Source: Achatina immaculata (Eukaryota; Mollusca; Gastropoda; Stylommatophora; Achatinidae). Taken from it: DNA of 64,000 nucleotides. Location: positions 28,767,314 to 28,831,313 of the forward strand of contig CM019691.1 of the NCBI GenBank assembly GCA_009760885.1. Direction: 5' to 3'. Shown in pieces: positions 24,001 to 31,664 of the stretch. Both the position numbers and the translations under genes were made by a program. Position 1 is the stretch's first letter, and each line of letters starts with the position of its first letter. Under the pieces are notes generated by a model, which saw only the letters and a list, made by a program, of their open reading frames with translations, was not told where the DNA came from and did not search any database.

Positions 24001-27000
24001 TCTTCAGTTTAGTATTGTGTCTCTTGACATGGCTGAAGTATCTTAGATGTCTTTTTTTTTCTGATTTTCAATATTTCTCTTTTCACTTCTCGCTGGTTTT
24101 TAGCACTTCGTTGTTTGTTTTCTTTTCTGTCCATGGGATATGCCCTATTCTCGCAGATATCCACATTTTAAGTGCCTCAGTTTTCTCTTCTGTTGTCTTA
24201 TTCAAGGTCCAGGCCTCTCCACCATAAAATAAAATGCTACATATACTCAATATTATGTAGCATTTTATGGTATGACATTTGTTTTGATATAAGGATCTTC
24301 TTCATTCTGCTGAAGGTGTTGTTTTTTTTTGCCATTCCTATTCTTCTGTTAATCTGCATTTCACATTTTCCATCCTGTTATCATGTGTCACAAATACCTG
24401 AACTTTTCCACCTGTTCAAGTAATTCTCCATTTATGTTTATATTTACTCTTTTATAGGTGATTCCCATGCCAGTGTTGTATGGTGTTTTCTTCTACATGG
24501 GGTATTCTGCTTTGAGAGGCATGCAGGTAATTATATTTTGTATTTTATCTTTGAAGTTCAGATCAGAGCTTTGCTAACTCAGCTATCATAAAGGAAGGTA
24601 AGTCTGTGGACTGAGTAGACATCACCAGTGCTATAAGAGAAGATGGATCAGACAAAAGACTACACTGACAATTGTAAATCAGCATTGTCAGGAATGAAGG
24701 AACTAAGAGGGAAACTTGGGGTAGCAACAAAAAAAAAATTGAAGAGCTAATAAATAGCTCCAGATGGATGCTCAGTCAGTACAGAACAGGTGTAGTCAGT
24801 TACTGTACACTGAAGGAGATAAGGAAGAAGTGAGACCAGTTCAACCCATGATTGCTTGCAGCTCCTTTCCTCAGTTCAGTTTCCAACCAATTTGAAGTTA
24901 ACTTCTAGCCTCTGTCAGTCATTCAAAATGTTCCATAACTTATTCTGTAAACCAGATTTATGGTACACTCCGGAAATTGATATTGGACCTCTTAATGAGG
25001 TTATTAATCTTGTTTTTATACAACTGAAGAGACTTGGGAACATCTGAGAATGTTTTTGGTATTGGCATTTTGTTTTATAAAATGCTAGTCTAGAAAATCA
25101 CCAACATTGCTGTGGCAAAAGGCAACCTTGTCATCCCTTGAAGGATAGGTTAATGCTCATATTTTCCTCTATCTGTCAGCACACTAGAGGGTGATGTGGT
25201 CAGTATCACAGCTGGCAGCTTTTCCTTCCCCATCTCCAGAAGAAGTTGGGTACCCATTTCCACAGCTGGATGACTGGGGCGCCTCTGGCCAGATTTGAAC
25301 TCTTGACCTTTGCCATGAGAGACTAGTGCACTAACCACTTCACTCAGATGCCCCACAGTGCTGTGATCTACGTCATATTCCTCAAGGTCAGTTTGTCATA
25401 GGGGATTAAACCAAACTTATGTCAAATACAGGAGTAAGGTAAAACATCTAACCTATAGAAATGCAGGTGGAGCTGTTGATAAATATAAAAAGTTACTGTG
25501 TGGGATTCAAATAACTTCTCATCTGAGAAAAATAGAGTTTTGAATCAATGCCAGGTCTGGGTTTTAAAATTATAAGGTGCAAAATTAAAACCCCAGGCTG
25601 CTCACTCTGTTGGTCTAGGAAAGTGACCATCCTCAACTTCAGAGTAGCCCTCCCAGCAAACATTGTGAAACTGGTATAAATACTGAAACTAGCATTTATT
25701 TTTTTATAATTATTATGCAGGATGGTATGTTTTTCAGTGAATCTCAGAGATATTTTGTCATAATCACTGATGAGATGGTTGGGAAATGATTAAAAACAAA
25801 ACGGGAAATTTAACAGAAATTTTCAACAGGAAAGATAATAAATGCCAAAATATTACCCTGAAAACAGGCTGAGGGAAAACATCAGTGGAGACTCTGTTAT
25901 AAACATGATTTGAAATGGGTCTTCAGGAGTCATCCACAGCACTTTTATTTTCATGAAAACAAATACTTCTTTTCTATTTAAAAAAAAAAAAATACTGAGT
26001 GATTTCACCCTGCAGGAATTTTTCACATGTGCTTTTTCACTTTCAGTTCATTGACCGAATTCTGCTTATCTTCATGCCTGTCAAATATCAGCCTGATCAC
26101 ATATATTTGCGACATGTACCCTTGTGGAGGGTACACATATTCACACTTATCCAGATAATTTGCTTGGTTGGACTGTGGGTTGTGAAAAGTATTAAGAGCA
26201 TTTCCATTATCTTTCCATTATTGGTAAGTACAAAATAATTCAGAAATAAATGTTAGAGAAATGTCATTTGGGAAGGAATAAGAAAGTAATGTAGACCAAG
26301 AGAGGAAGGTGAATGGAATCTTAATTGTCAAAGAAGATGAAGATCAAATTAAAAACAATAATTTTGACTTACCATAAATTTTGGATGATTATATAAGATT
26401 TTTAGAAGAAAAATGAAGAGAGGATCAACAACTGAACAGCGCTACCTAAGTATCTAAGATGTTAGTTTACCATTAAATCTGACCCAGGGGGAATATAGCA
26501 GTATAGTTAAGATTCTCCGACCGTGTTTATCCGCAAAGATTATTTCTAGTTTATAAATCACAAAAAACTATTTTGTTTCATGTTTTATTCCGAGCATGCT
26601 TTTGAGTTTCCTGTTTGTTTTAACATTCCCAGTATCGTAGTATAGTATCTCATAAAATGTGCTTGAGGTTTAATTTAGGTGCTGCTGAAACATTTCAGTC
26701 TTCATTCATGTTGCTTGTTTTGCTAATCTCTTGCTGATTTTCACCACAAAATTAAAAAAAGAGAATGAGCTTATCCTAAATAGAACATATATGAATATCT
26801 GTCTTTAAAAAAGTAGGATTGGGTGCTATGTTGAAGAATAATCACAGAACTGATTGCGAATGACAGAGATATACAAGGAAGAAGACATTTATAAGAAATA
26901 GTTAGGAGGGGAGTCAGACTGAGTTAAGAAAATGTGAGATTTGTTATAACAATGCGAGGGACTGTTGATAATGTAATGAGTAGAAAGATCTCAGGATGAG

Positions 27001-28668
27001 AGTGGAAATGTAAAAGTTCAGGCAGGCATAGAAGAAAGAATAAAAGGGGGAAAATGAGAAAAAGAAAAAAAGTTTTTTGTTTTTTTTTTCTATTTGTTTG
27101 TCAGCTTGAAGGTTAGAACTCTAGATGAAGAGAGTGTTCAGGTGCCAGATTTCAACATCTTTTTTGTGCTAGGCCAGATTAAAAATAAGTGTCTGAGCCA
27201 TTTGATAAGGAGAATATATTTGAAGTTTTATGTTAATAGTTCTCACATCATTTTTGTTACTTTGAGACTTGAGCTAGGAAAAATAAAAATCAGTTATTTT
27301 GTTTATGTCATTAGCCACTTGTGTTTCTGTACAGTATGAGTTGGGAAGACTGACTGGAGCCCACATATTGTTCTATCATATCCTTGAGATATGAAGGTAG
27401 AAATTCAACCAGCAAATGGAAAATGCCATCAAGGAATCTCTTTATGTATTCAGAGTTGTTTGCTCTGTTATCCTTCAGTTTTACAGCAGTCTCCTGCTGA
27501 ATGGTAATAAATTCTTGAACAAATTCTCAGTAAGTTCTCAGTATCAGTATTGTCAATTCAGTTAAAGGTGACAACTTTGTTATAGTCCTCTATTTTTTTA
27601 TGAAATGGATAAGATTTTACTATCATTCTTTGAAAAAAAAATAGGAAGAAATACTTGGATTAGAGTTTGTTTCAAATGGCAGGTATTGTTTACTGGAGTG
27701 GTGAGGAAAATTCTGGAATGCATGTACACTCAGTATGAGCTGAAATACCTCGATGATCTTCTTCCATCAACAAAGAAAAATAAAAACCATGACAAGGATA
27801 AATCAATAGAGGAGTCTTCTGATGATAAGGTATGGATTTTTCTTTCTAATCGGTTTTTTTTAAGTAAAGATATAATGATTTAACAGTTAAACATGGAAAC
27901 TGAAATAGCCAATACTATCTCTCACCTGATGCAGATAGCCTGCTCCATTTCTTCAGCTTGAAAAATGGGGCAGATCTCCACAAGTTCCTTTAGGTGGTAG
28001 AACGTCCTGCTTCATGTGTCTTCTTTGGAAGTTAAAATAAGTCTTCGTAACTCATTTCCATTATACCCATTCTACATATTCATTCAAGCTAAGTGCTCCA
28101 TTCATTTTATTTATTTATTTTTTAACATAGAATTCATGTGAATCTATACTTTATCTCCTATCTCTAATTTTTTGTCCTGTATGTGTCTGTGTGATTAAGG
28201 CTCATGCTGAAATGTCACAATTTTGTAGTTGTTAAGTAACAAAGCTTTTCCTACTTTTTTCCTAGTTTATACCCATTGCTGTGTGTAAGACTTTCATAGC
28301 ATAGACTTTAAAGAATTCATGTATGTGGTTATAGGGAAGTTCTATAACAATATCTAATCAGCAATAAGCTTTTTAAAAGTAATGAAGAGAAATTTTAACA
28401 TGTATGATCGGGTCAAGAACTTTTTCACATGGTTTGTTGAACTAATCTTTCTCTTTGCCAGATTTCAGTTATTGATGCAGACAATCCCTTTGGCAAATTC
28501 AATGGAACTAACAAAGATCTCAGTGACAGCCCCCTAGACAAACCTTCCATAGTATCTCATAATGGCAGCACCAGTGCTGAAGGAGGTAAAGCGTCATTCT
28601 TTATTAATGATGACCACCATGAGATGCCTCCAGCTTATGACAACAAAGGTTTTGACACAAAGTTATGA
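1901..28668 (+). CDS. SLC4A7/8/10-like: SLC4 Na+-coupled bicarbonate transporter, 16 exons, 5' end outside window
   Basis: Sixteen exons join in one frame: 1901-2047, 3431-3518, 4552-4698, 6022-6113, 7927-8101, 9291-9424, 11477-11745, 15175-15425, 16430-16543, 20034-20201, 21973-22151, 23369-23441, 24458-24526, 26047-26223, 27683-27829, 28462-28668. The sum is 811 residues plus stop. SLC4 hallmarks seen are [91 protein letters not shown] and [11 protein letters not shown]. The family moves HCO3-/CO3 with Na+ across the plasma membrane. AKLFE after TM5 (where NBCe1 has KKMIK), the TFF in the following helix and the SEC..APGE string resemble the electroneutral SLC4A7/8/10 branch. Family members exceed 1000 residues, so roughly 250-400 N-terminal residues are missing upstream. 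Subfamily and ion stoichiometry are inferred. Confidence 0.93.
2241..2692. repeat. 38-bp minisatellite, about 12 copies
   Basis: The unit starts AGAGCGAGCAAAGTAAGAGT and ends GAAATGGAAAATACAGTT. Most copies are identical, with single changes (GCGAGG, GAGAGA, AGCATG, GCACAG). The high identity points to recent expansion in the intron between SLC4 exons 1 and 2. Confidence 0.95.
2693..3430. other. Intron sequence without a recognised feature
   Basis: AT-rich and unique as far as I can see. Short open frames here are not supported by splice context. Confidence 0.4.
3431..3518 (+). CDS. SLC4A7/8/10-like: SLC4 exon 2 of window
   Basis: The acceptor CTTTTTCCAG and donor GTGAGT bound a short exon reading [14 protein letters not shown], the equivalent of FLFILLGPKG in other SLC4 proteins. 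The second half is more divergent than in vertebrates. It starts by completing the split Arg codon and ends on a codon boundary. It sits inside a longer open frame that is out of register, so it is visible only in the other frame. Confidence 0.85.
4552..4698 (+). CDS. SLC4A7/8/10-like: SLC4 exon 3 of window
   Basis: The exon follows TTCTTTTAG and ends before GTATGT, 49 codons in phase 0. It reads [32 protein letters not shown] and IRIEPP, a highly conserved end of the SLC4 N-terminal domain. This is one of the clearest family matches in the window. Confidence 0.95.
4855..5090 (-). mobile_element. Diverged tRNA-derived SINE
   Basis: It shares the GAGTGTGATGTG core and a tRNA-like end (reverse complement GCGGTCAGTGCATTAGATTC) with the SINEs at 22215, 25150 and 35660. 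It is the most decayed copy. Confidence 0.45.
5091..6021. other. Intron sequence, little recognised
   Basis: It contains short A-rich repeats (CATAAAAATAACAG-like, 5420-5510). No gene or mobile element is recognised. Confidence 0.4.
6022..6113 (+). CDS. SLC4A7/8/10-like: SLC4 exon 4 of window (linker to TM1)
   Basis: The acceptor is TATTTCCAG and the donor GTAGAT. It encodes a His/Gly-rich linker ([10 protein letters not shown]) like the HDGGHGGGGHG stretch before TM1 in NBC proteins. It ends with two bases of an Arg codon. GC at third positions is high, unlike the later exons. Confidence 0.88.
6356..6690. repeat. 84-85-bp tandem repeat, about 4 copies
   Basis: Units begin GTTGTTTACTCGCTAGATTC and end TACTCCCTGGGTCTCT, with periods 85, 84 and 84. 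Upstream (6200-6350) shorter TACTCGCTAGACT-type segments look like older relatives of the same array. Confidence 0.85.
6750..7140. repeat. 27-bp minisatellite, about 14 copies
   Basis: The unit is GAGAGTCCGTGTTTGTTGTC plus TTCTCGT. Since 27 is a multiple of three, long frames are open on both strands (6718-7254 plus, 6772-7137 minus). I do not regard these as genes: they lie inside an SLC4 intron and show no homology beyond the repeat. Confidence 0.9.
7290..7490 (+). repeat. Dispersed repeat H, copy 1
   Basis: It shares a block (GTGCAGCTAAAAAGCAA .. AGCAGACTCCA .. GTCTTGATCAGCTATGG.TCGCC) with 62165-62410 and, reversed, with 47215-47470. There is no tRNA-like promoter and no coding frame, so its class is unknown. 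Confidence 0.7.
7564..7830. repeat. 31-bp minisatellite, about 8 copies
   Basis: The unit is TTCACAGAGCTTAGTAAATA plus TGACGATTCTG, with drift in length and sequence toward the right end. It stops less than 100 bp before the acceptor of SLC4 exon 5. Confidence 0.88.
7927..8101 (+). CDS. SLC4A7/8/10-like: SLC4 exon 5 of window (TM1)
   Basis: The exon starts after GTCGACAG, completes the split Arg and reads [16 protein letters not shown] then a hydrophobic TM1 and [12 protein letters not shown]. It ends on a codon boundary before GTAAGA. A 31-bp minisatellite ends about 95 bp upstream of the acceptor. Confidence 0.95.
8595..8952 (+). mobile_element. LINE family A, 3' RT fragment
   Basis: The degenerate frame follows the copy at 10636-11270 ([10 protein letters not shown], then RRK..DIG..RDEK, then a GRPRETL-like region and LREAKL). 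It ends with the shared 3' sequence TGGCACGGGAAGG. Stops and frameshifts are present. Confidence 0.75.
9291..9424 (+). CDS. SLC4A7/8/10-like: SLC4 exon 6 of window (TM2-TM3)
   Basis: The acceptor is GGTATTTCAG and the donor GTAAGG. It contains [20 protein letters not shown], the conserved TM3 substrate-site motif (QPL.IL.STGP). It ends with two bases of a Lys codon. Confidence 0.95.
9640..9960. repeat. Possible diverged copy of dispersed repeat H and unknown sequence
   Basis: A segment around 9860-9905 (GGGTCTTGGCGGTCTATAG, CACCAACC.TG.TGCTAGCA) resembles repeat H at 47215. The rest, including a GGGCCTTTCGGCCC palindrome at 9726, is unassigned. Confidence 0.35.
10636..11270 (-). mobile_element. 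LINE family A, longest 3' RT fragment
   Basis: A 198-codon minus frame (11255-10659) shows the late RT region of non-LTR elements: [62 protein letters not shown] and [20 protein letters not shown]. It ends CCCTATGTGACGTTTAACGG with a TAAGATA-type 3' tail. The family has at least six other copies in the window. The RT palm and endonuclease are absent. Confidence 0.88.
11477..11745 (+). CDS. SLC4A7/8/10-like: SLC4 exon 7 of window (TM4-TM5, start of extracellular loop 3)
   Basis: The exon starts after TTTTTCAACAG and encodes [16 protein letters not shown], a long helix, [20 protein letters not shown] and [12 protein letters not shown], then enters extracellular loop 3 with CFCNYSA. The phase-1 donor C|GTATGT at 11746 was chosen because the next exon begins with two bases; the junction codon is Pro. 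The donor and the last ~20 exonic bases are repeated many times downstream in an in-frame minisatellite, so the true 3' boundary may vary. The second Lys of the DIDS-reactive KKMIK motif is absent. Confidence 0.88.
11722..12262 (+). repeat. 24/36-bp in-frame minisatellite carrying the SLC4 exon 7 donor
   Basis: Sixteen spacings of 24 or 36 bp (one final 35) separate copies of the CAGCAC|GTATGT junction. The order is 24,36,36,36,24,36,24,36,24,36,24,36,36,36,36,35. The 24-bp and 36-bp forms differ by a TTCTGCAACTAT block. The array starts in the last ~20 coding bases of exon 7. Nine copies keep GTATGT and three have GTACGT after the same phase-1 position. The exon frame stays open to TGA at 12210-12212. 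Confidence 0.95.
12775..13325 (-). mobile_element. LINE family B, 3' RT fragment
   Basis: Minus-strand frames give [21 protein letters not shown] and [20 protein letters not shown], like the element at 21215. The 3' part (GKKVTG..) is shared with 54655-54800. It is broken by stops. Confidence 0.75.
13795..14370 (-). mobile_element. LINE family E, 3' RT fragment
   Basis: The minus strand translates in pieces to [36 protein letters not shown] and [10 protein letters not shown], the usual C-terminal region of endonuclease-RT LINEs. A few internal stops are present. Confidence 0.75.
14454..14505. repeat. (AT)n microsatellite
   Basis: About 26 uninterrupted AT units in the intron between SLC4 exons 7 and 8. 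Confidence 0.95.
14964..14999. repeat. (GA)n microsatellite
   Basis: About 17 GA units, about 175 bp upstream of the exon 8 acceptor. Confidence 0.95.
15175..15425 (+). CDS. SLC4A7/8/10-like: SLC4 exon 8 of window (extracellular loop 3 and TM6)
   Basis: The acceptor CATTTCCAG is followed by two bases that complete the split codon. It encodes four N-glycosylation sequons (NFT, NNS, NQT, NAT), cysteines in TFCF and WVCK, and a hydrophobic helix ending RSWPCFPTF. Loop 3 is the usual glycosylated loop of SLC4 proteins. The exon ends at GTAAGT, where a 29-bp tandem array starts at once. Confidence 0.92.
15428..15665. repeat. 29-bp minisatellite starting at the exon 8 donor
   Basis: The unit is AAACTTGTGACTTGCAGTAA plus TCTTAGAAG, about 8 copies. 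The first copy overlaps the donor region (GTAAGTAGAAACTTGTGACC). Each unit holds an acceptor-like TTGCAG. The period is not a multiple of three. Confidence 0.92.
16270..16345 (+). mobile_element. LINE family F 3' tail
   Basis: CTGCATGAAGGATCGTGAAC, then GCCAGTCGGCACGGCACCTG and a GATAATGATGATT tail, as at 31185 and (reversed) 33297. Confidence 0.65.
16430..16543 (+). CDS. SLC4A7/8/10-like: SLC4 exon 9 of window
   Basis: 38 codons in phase 0 between AACATCAG and GTGAAA. It reads [19 protein letters not shown] and [11 protein letters not shown], both conserved in the family. Confidence 0.95.
16835..18250 (-). mobile_element. Penelope-like element, truncated and decayed (copy 1)
   Basis: Minus-strand frames read [20 protein letters not shown], a broken RYI motif, [28 protein letters not shown] and [20 protein letters not shown], the thumb and palm of Penelope-like RTs. 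The catalytic Asp pair after RYI is missing, so the RT is dead. The RT is cut at the 5' side at a G-run (18238-18250). Between LKQ and the [20 protein letters not shown] C-terminus the linker and GIY-YIG start are deleted relative to copy 2. The 3' end (16835-17110) matches the terminal repeat of copy 2. Confidence 0.85.
18615..19258. repeat. Pentanucleotide satellite (GACAA/GACAG/GACAT)n, about 640 bp
   Basis: Nearly every pentamer is GACAA, GACAG or GACAT. Because 5 is coprime to 3 and the minus strand has no stop-forming phase, three minus-strand frames of 195-253 codons ([10 protein letters not shown]) are open. These are artefacts of the repeat. Confidence 0.97.
19260..20033. other. Intron sequence without a recognised feature
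   Basis: Unique-looking AT-rich DNA. Short frames here have no splice or homology support. Confidence 0.4.
20034..20201 (+). CDS. SLC4A7/8/10-like: SLC4 exon 10 of window
   Basis: 56 codons between GTTCCACAG and the donor GTCAGT (non-consensus C at +3). It contains [20 protein letters not shown] and [18 protein letters not shown], the most conserved block of the membrane domain. Confidence 0.95.
21215..21790 (+). mobile_element. LINE family B/C, 3' RT fragment
   Basis: The frame 21229-21540 reads [49 protein letters not shown] and [20 protein letters not shown], then breaks. It is typical of the region after the palm in LINE RTs. Confidence 0.82.
21973..22151 (+). CDS. SLC4A7/8/10-like: SLC4 exon 11 of window
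   Basis: The exon begins after AACCACAG with [20 protein letters not shown], then [20 protein letters not shown] and [16 protein letters not shown]. The SEC before APGE is as in SLC4A7/8/10. It ends with two bases of an Arg codon before GTAGTT. Confidence 0.95.
22215..22505 (-). mobile_element. tRNA-derived SINE (copy 1)
   Basis: Reversed, it starts GGTGGCCTGGTTGGCTTAGT then GGTTAGAGCTC, an A-box-like tRNA head. It carries the shared core with GTGTGAT..ATCACAC inverted arms (about 22317-22345). It lies 60 bp after the donor of SLC4 exon 11. Confidence 0.75.
23230..23332. repeat. 51-bp tandem duplication
   Basis: Two near-identical copies containing CTATCCATTTTATCATTAGA, just upstream of the exon 12 acceptor (23368). 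Confidence 0.9.
23369..23441 (+). CDS. SLC4A7/8/10-like: SLC4 exon 12 of window
   Basis: 24 codons after [28 protein letters not shown] then NILK, ending at GTAAGC. It corresponds to the REQRVTG..VF helix of the family. Confidence 0.93.
23815..24440 (-). mobile_element. LINE 3' RT fragment (another family)
   Basis: Reverse-strand pieces read [20 protein letters not shown], then [15 protein letters not shown].., and the 3' tail is (ATGATG)n. It ends just before the acceptor of SLC4 exon 13. Confidence 0.65.
24458..24526 (+). CDS. SLC4A7/8/10-like: SLC4 exon 13 of window
   Basis: 23 codons: [18 protein letters not shown] then LRGMQ, bounded by TTTTATAG and GTAATT. The exon is embedded between LINE debris (23815-24440) and a SINE (25150). 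Confidence 0.94.
24600..25149. other. Intron sequence without a recognised feature
   Basis: No exon, no recognisable repeat. Confidence 0.35.
25150..25365 (-). mobile_element. tRNA-derived SINE (copy 2)
   Basis: Reversed, the head GGGGCATCTGAGTGAAGTGG, TTAGTGCACTAGTCTCTCATG and GGTCAAGAGTTCAAATCTGG shows A-box and B-box positions of a tRNA. The core GGTGATGTGGTCAGTATCAC follows. Confidence 0.8.
25380..26046. other. Intron sequence without a recognised feature
   Basis: Unique-looking sequence up to the exon 14 acceptor. Confidence 0.35.
26047..26223 (+). CDS. SLC4A7/8/10-like: SLC4 exon 14 of window
   Basis: 59 codons after [47 protein letters not shown] and a last helix ending IIFPLL before GTAAGT. 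It matches the family's KHQPD.IYLR.VPL..VH block. Confidence 0.95.
26224..27682. other. Intron sequence without a recognised feature
   Basis: AT-rich, with small open frames (for example 27094-27339) that have no homology or matching splice phase. Confidence 0.4.
27683..27829 (+). CDS. SLC4A7/8/10-like: SLC4 exon 15 of window (start of C-terminal tail)
   Basis: 49 codons between AATGGCAG and GTATGG. It holds [23 protein letters not shown]-type sequence followed by a Lys/Asp-rich cytoplasmic stretch, as in NBC and NDCBE tails (L.WLDDL.P..KKKK). It ends on a codon boundary, so either candidate terminal exon can follow in frame. Confidence 0.9.
27985..28275 (+). mobile_element. Penelope-like terminal repeat, solo copy
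   Basis: It matches 48785-49055 along its length: AAGTGCTCCATTCATTTTAT, AGAATTCATGTGAATCTATA, GATTAAGGCTCATGCTGAAA TGTCACAA and AGTAACAAAGCTTTTCCTAC. No coding part of the element is attached. Confidence 0.8.
28462..28668 (+). CDS. SLC4A7/8/10-like: SLC4 exon 16 of window, terminal exon with stop
   Basis: 68 codons plus TGA after TTTGCCAG. It is polar and intracellular in character, with a possible dileucine-free Ser/Asp-rich segment, [12 protein letters not shown] near the end and the C-terminus DTKL. The last three residues T-K-L fit a class I PDZ ligand (S/T-X-hydrophobic), a feature known for some SLC4 tails. The tail sequence itself has no strong homology that I can recognise; phase and position support it. 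Confidence 0.85.
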   Translation: MSVIDADNPFGKFNGTNKDLSDSPLDKPSIVSHNGSTSAEGGKASFFINDDHHEMPPAYDNKGFDTKL

Positions 28669-30235
28669 TCAATTTATTCTCTTCTTTGGCATCGTCAAAT
28701 ACATTAAGCCACATTGCGGTTAAGTAAAGATTTTACCTAGCAATGCACATGGTCCTTTAAAACTGCTTTAGTTTTTCATATTGTACATGTAAATTGCGAT
28801 GCATTTTAAAAAAAACTTCTTATTTCCAAGAACATCCTGACAATTCAAACAGTTCAAAAACATGAACAGTTCTAACATTACAAAAAAAAAACAAAAAAAA
28901 CTATCAGATTAGAAGTTATTTTGAATTGTTGAAATATCAGTAACTTTAAATGTCTATGGAAATTTTGTTGCTCATCAGCCATTCCTGCTTCCAACATTTT
29001 TTATTACCCAGGATCTTTCTCGGCCAATTCCTTGCTGTTGATTTTTTTTTATAACAAATATTAAATTAGTAACATTTTTTTTCCATTAACTTTGTTAGAC
29101 CATTTAACTTAAATGGTTGATCATTATAAATCTTCCCACACATTGAAAACTTTTGGATACAAAAATCATTACCACGTTCATGACTGTTGGTATTTTGTGT
29201 TGTTCCTACTGTATTAGCTATTATGTAAGGAATACTTCTGAAACTGGGAAATAATTTTTGTTGTTTTGTTTGCTTTTTAAAAAAAAATGTACCAACCCAA
29301 ATGCCCAATTTTTAATGTTCTTCTACTGCATTATTATGAATAAATATTAACAGTATATTTTCCAAATTCTTTGGACTTGTCTGATAAAACAGGAGTGAGA
29401 GAATTTAAACAGTCTATGGAAAACAAGGAATAAAACAAGGGAGACAACCAAAAAAAAGCATTGACTAGCTTGCAGGCCAAATAGAATATGAAATGACACT
29501 AGAGTGAACTTTGTTGCACTCTGCTTAGAAGATAGGTTTTTTTTGTTTGTTTTTTAAATTTCCCACAGATTAATGTTGACACTGAAATGTGAATATATGC
29601 ATGTAAATATTCATGTACATAAAATGTTCATGCATTTAATTTAATGATTTTGACTTTGTTTAATTAACGGTTTATTTGCAGTTCAAAATATACCTTTTTT
29701 TTTAAACTGTAAAAATTGTTCTGCTTACTGGACCAATGTTAAATTTCTGGAGCTATTTGGAGACAAGTACTGCAGTCACTGATTGCCGTTAATACCTGTT
29801 GATCAGTTAGGCTTAAATACCCTACCCTGTCTTTATAAATCCATGGATGAACAAAACATAAGTTTTATGGAACTGTGTCAGCACAGACTTTTATACCAAA
29901 CAGAATCTTTTGAAACACATTATTTAAAGTGTAATATGTCTGCAGATGCTGCTAACAGTCTCTGCTTCAGCATGTTAATTTTGTAGTGTGTACAAACGTG
30001 ATATGGAAAAACCTGTCTTCCAGTGGCATTTGTCAACAACGAAGACAACTTACAGGAAAAAAGCTGGTTTATTTTGAAGCTTGTTAATGTTTTAAAAAAA
30101 AAACAAAAAAAAACCAGTGATTAGTCTTTCTGGATGTAAACAGTTGGTTTCATTTTTTTAAATGTAAATAGAAAATATTAGTTTGCACATTTAAAAGATA
30201 TGTGCAAGAAAATAAAGCTTTGTTACTTCTTTGAG
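28669..30235 (+). other. Probable 3' UTR of the SLC4 gene
   Basis: About 1.55 kb of AT-rich sequence without splice-supported coding potential or recognisable repeats follows the stop codon. It ends near an AATAAA at 30211 with a T-rich stretch after it. An earlier AATAAA-like site (GAATAAATATT, about 29338) could give a shorter form. Confidence 0.5.
30211..30216 (+). terminator. Candidate polyadenylation signal of the SLC4 gene
   Basis: A canonical AATAAA is followed within 20 bases by TTTGTTACTTCTTTGAG, a U/GU-rich downstream element. Assignment as the used site is inference. Confidence 0.45.
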
Positions 30236-31184
30236 TATTCTCGCCATAAGAACAGCAGTGGATGTCGAATTATTGTTTTTACATACAAAAACAAAAGATT
30301 TGCCAGTCTGAAGGCACTGTAATAGAGACAACAAATCCACACACATAAACACAGATAGTGTAAGCATATAACAGCATTATTGCTAAAACTATTTTTGAAA
30401 ATTGCGTTTAAGAATGCACAGAGGGGCAGAAAAACCTTCATAATATAAAACACAGCAGTTTTCTATCCCTTGCAGCTCGCTGAACTCAAAACAGGAAATA
30501 AGTTTCCTAACAGCACTTCACCACTTGAGCAGTTGAAAAAAAAAAACGGCAGACCAAAAAGAAATGTAAAAGCATAAATAAATAAATACATAGTTAGCTT
30601 TCTACATGTTGTCTTCATAAAGAATCAAAGATGATTTTTAAAAAAAATTATTGGTCTTTTGTCTTAGAGTCATGTACATGTATATTTAATTATACTTCAT
30701 AAAAAGACTTAATAGGGTCCTGTGTGCATGTATATTTTTACATCATAAACAGTGAATAAACATGTTTTATATTTCCTTATAAACAGTAGCAAACAAATGA
30801 AAACAAGAGGTCAGTAACAAAGAGCTGAAACTGGATGGTCAGTAATAAATTTTTAAAAACACCTGAAAATTTGGGGGGGGGGGGGGGGGTATGAAAAGAC
30901 TTTGAAAAAAAAATCAAAATAAAGTGTTTATAAGAGTAAGAAATTTGACAAAATGATAATGAGAATTAACTATGTACTATGTCACAGCCAAGCCAGTTTG
31001 TGTGTTAACGTCTGGTGGAGCCTGTACATCAATGTCTGGTGGAGTTAGTGTATTATTGTGAGGCTGAGTCTGCATTTTGATGTTTGTGTATTAATGTGTG
31101 GGTGAGTCTGTATATTAATGTGTAGTCAAGTTTGCTTATAAACATCTCGTGGTTTTTGTGTATTAATGTCTGGTGGCTAATTAA
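30236..31184. other. Intergenic DNA, low information
   Basis: AT-rich, with a G-run (30876-30891) and a series of short TGTGTATTAATGTCTGGTGGA-like degenerate repeats (31010-31175). Confidence 0.4.
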
Positions 31185-31430
31185 GAGAGAGACAATGTAC
31201 TTTCATAGGACATGCAATGAGAAGAGGGGGCATTGAAAATATTATAACAACAGGAAAAATAGAAAGAAGATCAAGAGGAAGACCAATAGAAATGATACTG
31301 GACAGTCTGACGGGATGGTGTGAGAGGAGATCACCAACTGAGCTGATGACCTGCATGAAGGATTGTGTACTCTGGATAAGCATAATAGCCAATGCCAGTT
31401 GGCACTGCAACTGATGATGATGATGGCTAA
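31185..31430 (+). mobile_element. LINE family F 3' end
   Basis: The frame reads RRSRGRPIEMILDSLTGWCE, RRSPTELMTCMKDCVLW and ISIIANASWHCN, then a GATGATGATGG tail. The copy at 33297 is the same domain reversed. Confidence 0.82.
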
Positions 31431-31495
31431 TTAATTGTCTAAGAATCTTCATAAGAATAGTTTTTTTTTTGGGTATAAGTGTATATAAGACTTCC

Positions 31496-31655
31496 CGTGT
31501 CGTTAAACGTCACATAGGGCTCGCAAGGTAGTTCGCCAATTGTTCCTGTTTTCGGCGAGCTTTTCAACCTCATCAGGGGATTTTATGCCTATTAGTTTGG
31601 CCTCTCTTATCAATATCCTCTTTAGAGTTTCATGTGGTCTGCCTCTTTTCTGTGA
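31496..31655 (-). mobile_element. LINE family A 3' fragment
   Basis: The minus strand reads GRPHETLKRILIREAKLIGI then NNWRTTLRALCDV. It joins directly to the Penelope-like terminal repeat at 31665. Confidence 0.8.
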
Positions 31656-31664
31656 TAACAAAAT

